A DNA stretch of 13,972 nt from an uncultured Chitinophagaceae bacterium (lineage in GTDB: Bacteria > Bacteroidota > Bacteroidia > Chitinophagales > Chitinophagaceae), in NCBI GenBank assembly GCA_937996595.1, contig CALKVC010000215.1, forward strand, positions 1-13,972, read 5' to 3'. The notes under the pieces were generated by a model. It was not told the DNA's origin. It did no database searches and worked only from the letters and a program-made list of their open reading frames with translations. The position numbers and the translations under genes were made by a program. This document shows positions 1 through 7,521 of the stretch, in pieces. Positions within the stretch are counted from its first letter, which is position 1. Each line of letters starts with the position of its first letter.

Positions 1-291
1 ATCCTTGCGCTGTCGCCCCAGGTGAAGTTTCCTTTTTTTTAATTCTGCCAATACCATCCTGAAATGCCCCCATTCCTCCGTAACTATCGGACTTAACTCT
101 TCTACCATCAGCTCTTTTTCCGGATTCTTCTGTATAAGGCTGATACAGGTTGTTGCCGCTTTCTGTTCACAATAAGCATGATCGGTTAAAATATCTTCCA
201 ATTGGATCTCTGCCAGGTTTACCCAACGTGGGTCAGTTGGAAGTTTCAATCCAAGGATATTGCGGGTGTGTTCACTCAATTTCTCTTTCAT
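1..291 (-). CDS. miaE: tRNA-(ms2io6A)-hydroxylase, MiaE-like, 3' end cut by window
   Basis: This partial gene encodes the N-terminal 97 residues of a MiaE-type non-haem di-iron monooxygenase, which hydroxylates the isopentenyl group of ms2i6A at position 37 of tRNAs reading U-initial codons, using O2. The reading is based on family pattern: the block ILTDHAYCEQKAA (34-46) carries a candidate iron-ligand Glu42, and EEWGHF (72-77) carries the ExxH pair Glu73/His76 of the ferritin-like four-helix fold. The remaining ligands lie beyond the left edge. The ATG at 291 is the first in-frame Met and gives the expected N-terminus; no Shine-Dalgarno is present, as usual in Bacteroidota. The gene is transcribed divergently from the acylase gene, with a candidate -7 element only six bases upstream of the start, so its message may be leaderless. 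Family assignment is fairly firm; activity cannot be judged from a fragment. Confidence 0.85.
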   Translation of the reverse strand, partial: MKEKLSEHTRNILGLKLPTDPRWVNLAEIQLEDILTDHAYCEQKAATTCISLIQKNPEKELMVEELSPIVTEEWGHFRMVLAELKKRKLHLGRQRKD

Positions 292-296
292 ACATG

Positions 297-304
297 CAAA
301 AGTA
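297..304 (-). promoter_or_regulatory. Candidate -7 promoter element of miaE-like gene
   Basis: Read on the minus strand, this is TACTTTTG, a perfect match to the Bacteroidota housekeeping-sigma -7 consensus TAnnTTTG. It ends six bases before the miaE-like ATG, which would put the transcription start at or beside the start codon. A TTTG that could act as -33 element lies 15 bases further upstream, shorter than the usual spacing of about 19, so the call is tentative. Confidence 0.35.
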
Positions 305-312
305 TAGCTTTG
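305..312 (+). promoter_or_regulatory. Candidate -7 promoter element of the acylase gene
   Basis: TAGCTTTG matches TAnnTTTG exactly on the plus strand and directly abuts the oppositely oriented element at 297-304. It would give the acylase message a leader of about 90 bases. No clear -33 TTTG is seen at the usual distance. A second, weaker candidate (TATTTTG, 375-381) lies closer to the acylase start. Confidence 0.3.
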
Positions 313-408
313 AATAATGCAAACGGTATCCCCGTATCAGGCTGTAATTGATTTAAACATGAATGGCTGATTGATATTTTGATTAATTTACAGTTTTTAA
401 ACCTGTAT

Positions 409-2844
409 ATGCGAATATTCCTTTCTATATTTTTCGCAGTAATAACTGCCGCGGTATGTTATATCCTGGATACCAGGTCAATACTTCCTGCACCATTAGG
501 TAAACTGCTTGCTCCACAGCATGGATTATGGCAAAACGCCGATCCCGTGAACCAGGACATTTCTTCATCCCTTTCATTTCCATCGCTTACCGGAAAAGTT
601 GATGTGTACTTTGATGAAAGGCTTGTTCCGCATGTATTTGCTGAGAACGACCTGGATGCAATTTTTGTTCAGGGCTTCCTGCATGCAAAATTCCGTTTGT
701 GGCAAATGGAATTGCAAACCCTTTCTGCGGCCGGAAGGGTTAGCGAAATAGTTGGTGACGTGGCATTAAACCACGACCGGGAATTCCGGAGGCTGGGTAT
801 GGTTTTTGGCGCTGAAAATTCATTGCGTAAAATGGAAGCCAATGATACAACCAAAAAAGAATGTGATGCATATACCTCAGGCGTAAACGCTTATATTGAA
901 ACCCTTACAGAAAGCAAGTTACCGCTTGAATATAAATTACTGGGATATAAGCCCGAGAAATGGAGCAACCTGAAAACTGCTTTATTTCTCAAATACATGG
1001 CTTATGACCTGGCTGCTCATGAAAACGATTTTGAACTAACCAATGCATTCAGCTTTTTCAGTAAATCTGATTTTAATAAACTTTTTCCCGTTTACCAGGA
1101 TTCGATGGATCCGATTATACCCAAAGGAACGGTATTCCAGCAACCGAAAATCCAACTGCAGATGCCGCATGTGGCCGATTCTTTATATTTCGGCAAAGAC
1201 AGTATACAGGTAGAAGAATTGGCAAAACCAGACAGGGACAACGGTAGCAATAACTGGGCAATCAGCGGGGCTAAAACAAAAAGCGGTGCGCCTATTTTGT
1301 GTAATGATCCGCACCTGGGACTTAACCTTCCTTCTATCTGGTATGAAATGCAAATAAGTACTCCTGCATTTAACGCGTATGGTGCAACTTTTCCGGGCGC
1401 GCCATACATCATCATCGGTTTTAACGACAGTTGCGCTTTTGGCTTTACCAATGGTGGAAGGGATGTGAGGGACTATTACGAGATCCGTTTCAAAGATGAT
1501 TCCAGGAATGAATACTGGTTCAACAATGAATGGAAAAAGACAACATTCCGTTATGAAAAAATTAAAGTTGCGGGAAAACCTGATTTCATTGATACGGTTG
1601 CATATACCATATTCGGTCCCGTAATGTATGACAAGTCATTTAGTGGAAAAAGAGCAGGCAACGGCAAAAATTATGCGGTTAGATGGACAGCCCATGACCC
1701 AAGCAACGAACTCATGCTTTTTAATGTGCTCAACAGGGCCAGGAATTATGATGATTATAATAAAGCCGTCCTGAACCTGCAAACGCCCGGCCAGAATGTA
1801 GTATTTGCCTGCAAGAACGGCGATATCGCCATCAGGACACAAGGCGATTTTCCCGCTAAATGGAAGGGCCAGGGCGACTTCATCATGCCTGGTACAGATA
1901 GTACTTTCATGTGGCAGGGAATGATACCCATGGATGAAACACCTTTTCAGTATAACCCCGAAAGAGGATTTGTTAGCAGCGCCAACCAGCATCCCGCTGA
2001 TTCCACTTATCCATATTACCTGGGCAGGGATTATCCTGCTCCCAGGGGCTTTATCATAAACCGTATGCTGGCCTCCATGCAACAGGTTACGCCGCAAGAT
2101 ATGATGGCCATGCAAACAGACAACTACAATGTTTTTGCTGAAATGGCCAGGCCAATACTGCTGAAAAATATTAAAGAAGATATATTGAATGACAGCGACA
2201 AAAAATACCTTGGAATTTTAAAAAACTGGAACCTGAGAAATGATGCCGACAGCAAAGGGGCCACCGTTTTTGCATATGTTTGGAAAAACTTTTTTGATAC
2301 TACTTTCAATGATGAATATGCTGCTATGCAAGGCCCTGTTAAAAAGCCTTTTGAAAGCACATTGCTTGAATCCGTGCTGAAAGATTCTGCTTACAAATTC
2401 ATTGATAATATTTCCACAACCCAATTGGAAACATTGCCTGACATAGTAACCGCCGCATTTAAAAAAGCAGTTTCTGATTTGTCTAAAGCATCCCTGGAAG
2501 ATAAACTGGAATGGGCTAAACATAAAGACACCCGTATCAGTCATTTGCTGAAATTGCCTGCATTCAGCAGGCTTCACTTGCCGGTAGGTGGCGGAACGCA
2601 TATCATCAATGCCACAAAAAGCGATCATGGCCCAAGCTGGCGGATGATAGTAAGCCTTACCAGGGAAACAGAGGCATATGCCGTTTACCCGGGCGGACAA
2701 AATGGTAACCCGGGCAGCTACTATTATGACAATTTTGTTGACCAGTGGACTAACGGCAAATATTACAGGTTGTGGATGATGAAAGCTTCAGAAAAAGCAG
2801 ATAAAAGGATCAAAGGGGAGATGAGCTTCAGCAAAGCTTTATAG
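409..2844 (+). CDS. Penicillin acylase family protein (periplasmic Ntn hydrolase)
   Basis: This 811-residue protein is an N-terminal-nucleophile amidohydrolase of the penicillin G acylase / AHL acylase family, which cleaves amide bonds after self-processing into two chains. Residues 1-20 form a hydrophobic export signal or anchor. The self-cleavage site is visible in NGSNNWAISG: Gly279-Ser280, with Ser280 the expected new N-terminus and nucleophile, giving an alpha part of about 279 and a beta chain of 532 residues. Other family blocks are NDPHLGL, PGAPYIIIGFN followed by AFGFTNGGRDVRD, and GPSWRMIV near the C-terminus. Length fits the family. ATG at 409 is preferred over an in-frame TTG at 379 because it directly precedes the signal sequence. 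The substrate (beta-lactam side chain, acyl-homoserine lactone or another amide) cannot be told from sequence. A small membrane protein gene follows after 42 bases and may be co-transcribed. Confidence 0.93.
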   Translation: MRIFLSIFFAVITAAVCYILDTRSILPAPLGKLLAPQHGLWQNADPVNQDISSSLSFPSLTGKVDVYFDERLVPHVFAENDLDAIFVQGFLHAKFRLWQMELQTLSAAGRVSEIVGDVALNHDREFRRLGMVFGAENSLRKMEANDTTKKECDAYTSGVNAYIETLTESKLPLEYKLLGYKPEKWSNLKTALFLKYMAYDLAAHENDFELTNAFSFFSKSDFNKLFPVYQDSMDPIIPKGTVFQQPKIQLQMPHVADSLYFGKDSIQVEELAKPDRDNGSNNWAISGAKTKSGAPILCNDPHLGLNLPSIWYEMQISTPAFNAYGATFPGAPYIIIGFNDSCAFGFTNGGRDVRDYYEIRFKDDSRNEYWFNNEWKKTTFRYEKIKVAGKPDFIDTVAYTIFGPVMYDKSFSGKRAGNGKNYAVRWTAHDPSNELMLFNVLNRARNYDDYNKAVLNLQTPGQNVVFACKNGDIAIRTQGDFPAKWKGQGDFIMPGTDSTFMWQGMIPMDETPFQYNPERGFVSSANQHPADSTYPYYLGRDYPAPRGFIINRMLASMQQVTPQDMMAMQTDNYNVFAEMARPILLKNIKEDILNDSDKKYLGILKNWNLRNDADSKGATVFAYVWKNFFDTTFNDEYAAMQGPVKKPFESTLLESVLKDSAYKFIDNISTTQLETLPDIVTAAFKKAVSDLSKASLEDKLEWAKHKDTRISHLLKLPAFSRLHLPVGGGTHIINATKSDHGPSWRMIVSLTRETEAYAVYPGGQNGNPGSYYYDNFVDQWTNGKYYRLWMMKASEKADKRIKGEMSFSKAL

Positions 2845-2886
2845 GATGAATCATTATAATAACTTAAGTTAAACCAACAGCGTTTC

Positions 2887-3237
2887 ATGAAATTCATTGT
2901 ATCAATTGTTTTGATGGCTTTTCTCAGTTTCACAGCCGGCCTGTATTTTCCATGGTGGAGTATCGCCATTGTTTGTTTTTTGGTTTCTGTTTTTATACAT
3001 CAGAAAGCAGGGATGGCCTTTTTGGCGGGATTCCTTGCATTGTTCCTGCTCTGGGGTGGTTTGAGTGTTTGGATCAGTTATAATAACAACCATATACTGG
3101 CTCACCGGGTTTCTCAACTCATTGTAAAAAAAGATGATCCATACCTGCTTATGCTGGTTACCGGATTGATTGGTGCAATTGTGGGTGGTTTAGCCGCCAT
3201 ATCGGGAAGCTATACACGAAAAATCAGAAAGCCATAA
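2887..3237 (+). CDS. Small integral membrane protein of unknown function
   Basis: I do not recognise the family of this 116-residue protein. It is strongly hydrophobic, with four likely membrane helices at about 2-20, 22-38, 42-63 and 86-107, a polar segment at 64-85 (three consecutive Asn, then RVSQLIVKKDD) and a basic tail (TRKIRKP), which suggests the C-terminus faces the cytoplasm. The last helix is Gly/Ala-rich (TGLIGAIVGGLAAISG), a pattern compatible with tight helix packing. It lies 42 bases after the acylase gene and 62 before the DUF5686 gene, all on one strand, so an operon is plausible. The ATG at 2887 is the first usable start. It is probably a real gene because its hydrophobic pattern is coherent and it fills the gap between two clear genes. 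No function is proposed. Confidence 0.75.
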   Translation: MKFIVSIVLMAFLSFTAGLYFPWWSIAIVCFLVSVFIHQKAGMAFLAGFLALFLLWGGLSVWISYNNNHILAHRVSQLIVKKDDPYLLMLVTGLIGAIVGGLAAISGSYTRKIRKP

Positions 3238-3299
3238 AAGCTTTATAATCCTTGTGAAATAATAGCTGTACCGTCATTCGATTATCAGCAAATTGAATT

Positions 3300-5849
3300 A
3301 TGAGAATAATTGCCTTTGTCATCTTCATTGTTCTGTCCTGTCAGGTATCCGCTCAAAAGATATATGGAACCGTATTTAGTGCCACCGGCGACCTGCTCCC
3401 TTACTCATCCATTACCATAAAAGGTAGCAGTACCGGCGCCAGTGCCAACAACAAAGCGAATTATTCCTTTAACGTAGTGCCGGGCACGTATACGCTCGTT
3501 TGTCAGCATATCGGTTATGCCGCTTCAGAAAAAAAAGTAACGGTAACCGGTGATACAGAAGTTACATTCATACTGGATGAACAAAAACTGCTGATGAAAG
3601 AAGTGGTCGTAAAAACCGGTGCTGAAGACCCGGCTTACGAAATCATCAGGCAGGCGATTAAAAAAAGGAGTTATTATGCATCACAGGTGCCGGCTTTTAC
3701 CTGCGAACTGTACACAAAAGACATGATAAAGCTCCGGAACCTGCCGGATAAGATCCTGGGCAGGAAAATTCCCGACCAGGACCGGAACGAACTGAAACTT
3801 GATTCTTCAGGAAAGGGCATCGTTTACCTTTCAGAATCGGTTGCAAAGGTGAATATCAAAATGCCTGATAAATTTAAGATGGATGTAATAAGCAGCCGTG
3901 TTAGCGGCAGTGGCGACTTTGGGTTTACTTTTCCGGCATTTATCAGTTTGTACAACAGTAATGTAAATGTATTTCAGAATACAATCAATCCACGCGGATT
4001 CATATCACCCATTGCTGATGGAGCCATCCGTTTATATAAGTTCAAATTCCTGGGCACATTTTTTGAAAACGGGAAAGCCATCAACAGCATAAAAGTTACC
4101 CCAAGAAGGAATTACGAACCTTTATTCAGCGGTGTGCTCAACATAACCGACGGCGATTGGCGGATACATAGTTTTGACCTCATGCTTACTAAAACATCGC
4201 AACTGGAACTGTTAGACAGCCTGCAGATAACTCAACAGCATGTACCCATCAACGATGATATCTGGCGGGTAAAAAGCCAGTTGTTGCATTTTAATTTCAA
4301 CCAGTTCAGGATAGACGCAGTTGGTAATTTCCTCAGTGTATATTCAGGGTATGATGTGTCTCCGGTTTTCAAAAAGGATTTTTTCAACAGGGTTGTTATT
4401 AAATATGATACAGGCGTTAATAAGAAACCGAAAGAATACTGGGATTCAATAAGGCCTGTACCGCTGGAACCGGAGGAGCAAAAAGATTATGCGGTTAAGG
4501 ACAGCATCTATGAAGCGCAGAAAGATTCATTGCTGTCGCAAAAAGATGTTGATTCCCTTAACAGGAAACAGGGCCGCATAAAACCTTTGAAAGCACTGTG
4601 GAGCGGTATCAGGCGTATACATTACAGCACAAAGCAGACGTATAGCTGGAACATCGCTTCGCCCATCCAAAACCTTGAATACAATAATGCAGAAGGGGTT
4701 GTGCTTAACATCCATGCAGGATTCAACGCCTATCTCCGGAAAAAAAGCACTTATTTCTCTTTTGAACCGAATATCCGGTACGGGTTCAGCAATACGCACC
4801 TCAATGCCTGGGCGAATCTCTCCTTCCGTACAAGCGACCTGGATACGGATAAAAAACTAAAACGTTTTGCTTTCGTTTTTAGCGGAGGAAAAAGGGTGAG
4901 TGAATATAATAAGGATAACTCCCTGTTGCCTTTTGTAAACAGCCTCAGCATCCTGTTGTATGGAAACAACTATATAAAGACCTATGAAAATTATTTTGGC
5001 AGCTTGTCGTTTTCAAAAAGGTATGAAAGCGGGCTCAGGTTTAATGTGAACATGCTCTATGAAGACAGGACGCCACTGGATAACACCACATATTATACGT
5101 TCTTTAGAAAAGACAGTATTCGCATTACGCCTAACTATCCGGCGGAAAGGGTAACTGCTGCTGAAATATTTCCTCACCAGGCCTTTATCGTTTCTTTCAA
5201 TGTCAGTTTCAGGCCCGGGCAAAAATATATACAGTTGCCAAACAGTAAAATTTCACTGGGGTCTAAATTCCCTACTTTCACTGTAGGATATTCAAAGGGT
5301 ATACCCAACATTTTTGGAAGTGATGTTAATTTCGACCGGTGGAAATTTTCAATAAGTGAAGACAGGAATTTCAAACTGGCAGGATCATTAAAATATAAGA
5401 TTGGCGCCGGCGGGTTCCTGAATAACAGGAAGGTTAATATACAGGATTACCAGCATTTTAATGGCAATGAAGCTGTTGCCGCCAGTGAATACGTAAATAG
5501 TTTTCAACTGGTAAAATATTACGCATACAGCACAACGGAAAACCTCTACGGGATTGCTCACCTGGAACATCATTTTAACGGGTTTCTTACAAACCAGGTA
5601 CCGCTGTTTAAAAGGATCGGGTGGTACCTGGTTGCCGGCACCAATACCTTTTATGTGAATACTAAAAGTAACTACATAGAAGTATTTGCCGGGCTTGAAA
5701 ATATTCTAAAAGTATTAAGGGTAGATGTGGTACTGGCATATGAAAACGGGAAACACGGCCGTACTGCAATCCGTATAGGAACCGGCGGTTTACTGGGCAA
5801 CAGCGTGGAAGTGAACAGGAGAAAGGGGAGCGCCAGCATTAACTTATAA
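3300..5849 (+). CDS. DUF5686 outer membrane protein with carboxypeptidase-regulatory-like domain
   Basis: This 849-residue protein has the architecture of the Bacteroidota-specific DUF5686 family. A signal peptide covers 1-18, with cleavage expected at VSA|Q. A carboxypeptidase-regulatory-like beta-sandwich spans about 21-93 (KIYGTVFSATGDLLPYSSI, then VPGTYTLVCQHIGY). The family hallmark DPAYEIIRQAIKKR follows at 110-123, and the rest is a long beta-rich region, probably an outer membrane barrel, with alternating aromatic and polar residues to the C-terminus. DUF5686 proteins are thought to reside in the outer membrane; their molecular role is not established, and I infer only an envelope function. 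It is the last gene of the acylase cluster and is followed by a 194-base gap. A Cys at position 14 (VLSC) was considered as a lipobox but fits poorly. Confidence 0.88.
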   Translation: MRIIAFVIFIVLSCQVSAQKIYGTVFSATGDLLPYSSITIKGSSTGASANNKANYSFNVVPGTYTLVCQHIGYAASEKKVTVTGDTEVTFILDEQKLLMKEVVVKTGAEDPAYEIIRQAIKKRSYYASQVPAFTCELYTKDMIKLRNLPDKILGRKIPDQDRNELKLDSSGKGIVYLSESVAKVNIKMPDKFKMDVISSRVSGSGDFGFTFPAFISLYNSNVNVFQNTINPRGFISPIADGAIRLYKFKFLGTFFENGKAINSIKVTPRRNYEPLFSGVLNITDGDWRIHSFDLMLTKTSQLELLDSLQITQQHVPINDDIWRVKSQLLHFNFNQFRIDAVGNFLSVYSGYDVSPVFKKDFFNRVVIKYDTGVNKKPKEYWDSIRPVPLEPEEQKDYAVKDSIYEAQKDSLLSQKDVDSLNRKQGRIKPLKALWSGIRRIHYSTKQTYSWNIASPIQNLEYNNAEGVVLNIHAGFNAYLRKKSTYFSFEPNIRYGFSNTHLNAWANLSFRTSDLDTDKKLKRFAFVFSGGKRVSEYNKDNSLLPFVNSLSILLYGNNYIKTYENYFGSLSFSKRYESGLRFNVNMLYEDRTPLDNTTYYTFFRKDSIRITPNYPAERVTAAEIFPHQAFIVSFNVSFRPGQKYIQLPNSKISLGSKFPTFTVGYSKGIPNIFGSDVNFDRWKFSISEDRNFKLAGSLKYKIGAGGFLNNRKVNIQDYQHFNGNEAVAASEYVNSFQLVKYYAYSTTENLYGIAHLEHHFNGFLTNQVPLFKRIGWYLVAGTNTFYVNTKSNYIEVFAGLENILKVLRVDVVLAYENGKHGRTAIRIGTGGLLGNSVEVNRRKGSASINL

Positions 5850-5890
5850 TCATTACCGTAGCTGATTAACGGCTATCCGCACTGCATAAT

Positions 5891-5920
5891 TTTCAATTCA
5901 AAGGCTTTTTTGTAACTTTG
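5891..5920 (+). promoter_or_regulatory. Promoter of trhO (-33-like TTTC, -7 TAACTTTG)
   Basis: TAACTTTG at 5913-5920 is a perfect TAnnTTTG -7 element, and TTTC at 5891-5894, one base from the -33 TTTG, sits 18 bases upstream, near the normal spacing. The expected transcription start is about 5927, giving trhO a leader of roughly 115 bases. It is the best-supported promoter in the window. Confidence 0.5.
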
Positions 5921-5963
5921 CAGCCTAATTTGGTTTGCCCTGCAAGCATCCAATCATTTTTCT

Positions 5964-5999
5964 CCGGTCATTAATATATAATCACCATTAATGATGCGG
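5964..5999 (+). promoter_or_regulatory. Predicted hairpin 1 in the trhO leader
   Basis: An 8-base stem pairs TCATTAAT (5968-5975) with ATTAATGA (5987-5994) across an 11-base loop. Beyond a small internal loop, the outer CCG (5964-5966) can pair with CGG (5997-5999). The stem is AT-rich, no U-run follows, and it lies within the predicted transcript, so it is more likely a leader structure than a terminator. Function is unknown. Confidence 0.35.
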
Positions 6000-6012
6000 T
6001 AATTAAAAGGTT

Positions 6013-6028
6013 TCCCGTTCATACGGGA
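6013..6028 (+). promoter_or_regulatory. Predicted hairpin 2 just before the trhO start
   Basis: TCCCGT (6013-6018) pairs with ACGGGA (6023-6028) around a four-base TCAT loop, a compact six-pair stem. It ends 15 bases before the trhO ATG, leaving an A-rich unpaired stretch of the sort Bacteroidota use for initiation without a Shine-Dalgarno. It could affect translation of trhO, but this is inference. Confidence 0.35.
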
Positions 6029-6043
6029 TCAAATTAAAAACAT

Positions 6044-7090
6044 ATGGCAATATTACACAACCGTGTTTCACAGGCTGAACTGAAACAGCGCCTGTTTGAA
6101 GAGACGGAGAAACGCATTACCGTTTCATTTTACAAGTACTTTTTAATTAACAACCCGCCCGCGTTCCGCGATGAACTTTACAAAGGCCTTCATGCGCTGA
6201 AAGTATTCGGACGTATTTATGTTGCCAGCGAAGGCATCAATGCCCAGGCCAGCGTACCGGAAAGCAATTACCAGGCTTTTCGGGAATTCCTGTTCGGCTT
6301 TCACCGGCAGCTGGATGGATTGCGTATAAACGTTGCCGTTGATGACGATGGCAAATCATTCTGGGTGCTGAAAGTTAAATTAAGGGAAAAGATAGTGGCT
6401 GATGGAATTACAGATCCCAGCTTCGACATGGCAAATAAAGGCCGCTATGTAAACGCAGATGAGTTTAATTCGCTCACAGATGATAAGGAAACCATCGTTG
6501 TGGATATGCGCAACCATTACGAATATGAAGTGGGGCATTTTGAGAACGCTATAGAAATTCCCAGTGACACTTTCCGCGAGCAATTGCCGATGGCGGCAGA
6601 TATGTTGCAGGATATCAAGGAGAAGAATATCATCATGTACTGCACCGGCGGCATCAGGTGTGAGAAAGCAAGTGCGTATATGCTGCACCGTGGTTTTAAG
6701 AATGTGTTTCACCTGGAAGGCGGCATCATCAATTATGCCAATAAGGTAAAAGAAGCAGGCCTGCCCAATAAGTTTCACGGCAAGAATTTTGTGTTTGATG
6801 AAAGGCTGGGAGAGCGTATTTCCGACGAGATCATCTCACAGTGCCACCAGTGCGGCCAGCCTGCCGATACGCATACCAATTGCAGCAACCAGGCTTGTCA
6901 TTTGTTGTTTATTCAATGCAAGGCATGCGCAGAAAAATACCATGGCTGTTGCAGCGAAGCCTGTGCGGAAGTGATTGCGATGCCGGAAGAAGAACAAAAA
7001 CAACTACGAAAAGGGATCGATAAGGGAAGGCAGGTATTCAACAAATCGAAAAAGCGCCTGCAGGATTTTGTGGCTGATCAGCATACCTGA
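6044..7090 (+). CDS. trhO: tRNA uridine(34) hydroxylase, rhodanese family (TrhO/YceA)
   Basis: TrhO hydroxylates U34 of tRNA to 5-hydroxyuridine with O2, the first step toward wobble modifications such as cmo5U or mo5U. The 348 residues match the family in length and order: an N-terminal domain with FGRIYVASEGINAQASV (55-71), a rhodanese domain with the active-site loop YCTGGIRCEKA holding Cys200 and Cys206 (the C-x5-C pair typical of TrhO), HLEGGIINY (223-231), and the cysteine-rich C-terminal domain with nine Cys between 267 and 307 (CHQCGQPADTHTNC onward), all preserved. The ATG at 6044 is preceded by an A-rich stretch and gives the standard N-terminus. It has its own promoter and a structured leader; the SET-domain gene begins 26 bases after its stop and may share its message. 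Confidence 0.95.
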   Translation: MAILHNRVSQAELKQRLFEETEKRITVSFYKYFLINNPPAFRDELYKGLHALKVFGRIYVASEGINAQASVPESNYQAFREFLFGFHRQLDGLRINVAVDDDGKSFWVLKVKLREKIVADGITDPSFDMANKGRYVNADEFNSLTDDKETIVVDMRNHYEYEVGHFENAIEIPSDTFREQLPMAADMLQDIKEKNIIMYCTGGIRCEKASAYMLHRGFKNVFHLEGGIINYANKVKEAGLPNKFHGKNFVFDERLGERISDEIISQCHQCGQPADTHTNCSNQACHLLFIQCKACAEKYHGCCSEACAEVIAMPEEEQKQLRKGIDKGRQVFNKSKKRLQDFVADQHT

Positions 7091-7116
7091 CCACTGCAGC
7101 GAACTAATAATGTACC

Positions 7117-7521
7117 ATGACAAAAACCGAACTGCTTGCCGAACTGGCCCATAATACGCTTGTGATGTTAAAACCCTCACCGGTGCAGGGTATCGGCGTT
7201 TTTGCCATAACGGATATACCTAAAGGAAGGCGAAATATCTTTTCAAAAGATACCAGTGAATGGATACCTGTTTCAAAAGAGGAAGTGGCTCAATTACCTG
7301 AGCACAGCAGGGCCGTGGTGGAGAATTATTGTTTATACGACAACAATAATTATTTCATTCCGGAATATGGTTTTAAAATGGCCGATCTCGTTATTTTTTT
7401 GAACCATAGTGATGATCCCAATATCATTTCAATAAACGATGGGGCAGATTTTGAAGCATTGCGGGATATCTGTTGCGGAGAGGAACTGTTTATAGATTAC
7501 GGACAGATAGTGGAGGACTGA
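7117..7521 (+). CDS. Small stand-alone SET domain protein
   Basis: This 134-residue protein is little more than a SET domain, the lysine methyltransferase fold that uses S-adenosylmethionine. Visible motifs are SPVQGIGVFAITDIPKG near residues 21-37 (the GxGxFA start of SET domains), FLNHSDDPN with Asn96-His97-Ser98 (the NHS cofactor motif), and GEELFIDYG at 121-129 with the catalytic-type Tyr128. There are no pre-SET or post-SET zinc-binding cysteines, so any substrate-recognition region is minimal. Its target is unknown; proteins of this type occur in scattered bacteria and are often annotated only as SET domain-containing. It follows trhO by 26 bases on the same strand, suggesting co-transcription, and ends directly against the stop codon of purC. 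The family call is firm, the methyltransferase activity is inferred. Confidence 0.85.
   Translation: MTKTELLAELAHNTLVMLKPSPVQGIGVFAITDIPKGRRNIFSKDTSEWIPVSKEEVAQLPEHSRAVVENYCLYDNNNYFIPEYGFKMADLVIFLNHSDDPNIISINDGADFEALRDICCGEELFIDYGQIVED

Noticed and set aside
379..408. TTG start for the acylase, adding ten residues
   Set aside because: The ATG at 409 directly precedes a normal signal sequence; the extra residues do not improve it.
1636..2115. Long open frame (159 codons) on the minus strand inside the acylase gene
   Set aside because: Its translation shows no family pattern, and the plus strand here encodes well-conserved acylase sequence; it is a shadow frame.
2833..3247. Direct repeat AAAGCTTTATA at 2833-2843 and 3237-3247, both at gene 3' ends
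   Set aside because: An 11-base AT-rich match around the AAAGCTTT palindrome can arise by chance, and nothing else marks the interval as a mobile element.
3339..3341. Lipobox Cys14 (VLSC) in the DUF5686 protein
   Set aside because: Leu at -2 and a short hydrophobic core fit poorly, while VSA|Q a few residues on is a good signal peptidase I site.
5858..5876. Possible terminator hairpin (CCGT/ACGG) after the DUF5686 gene
   Set aside because: Only four base pairs with a nine-base loop and no T-run behind it.
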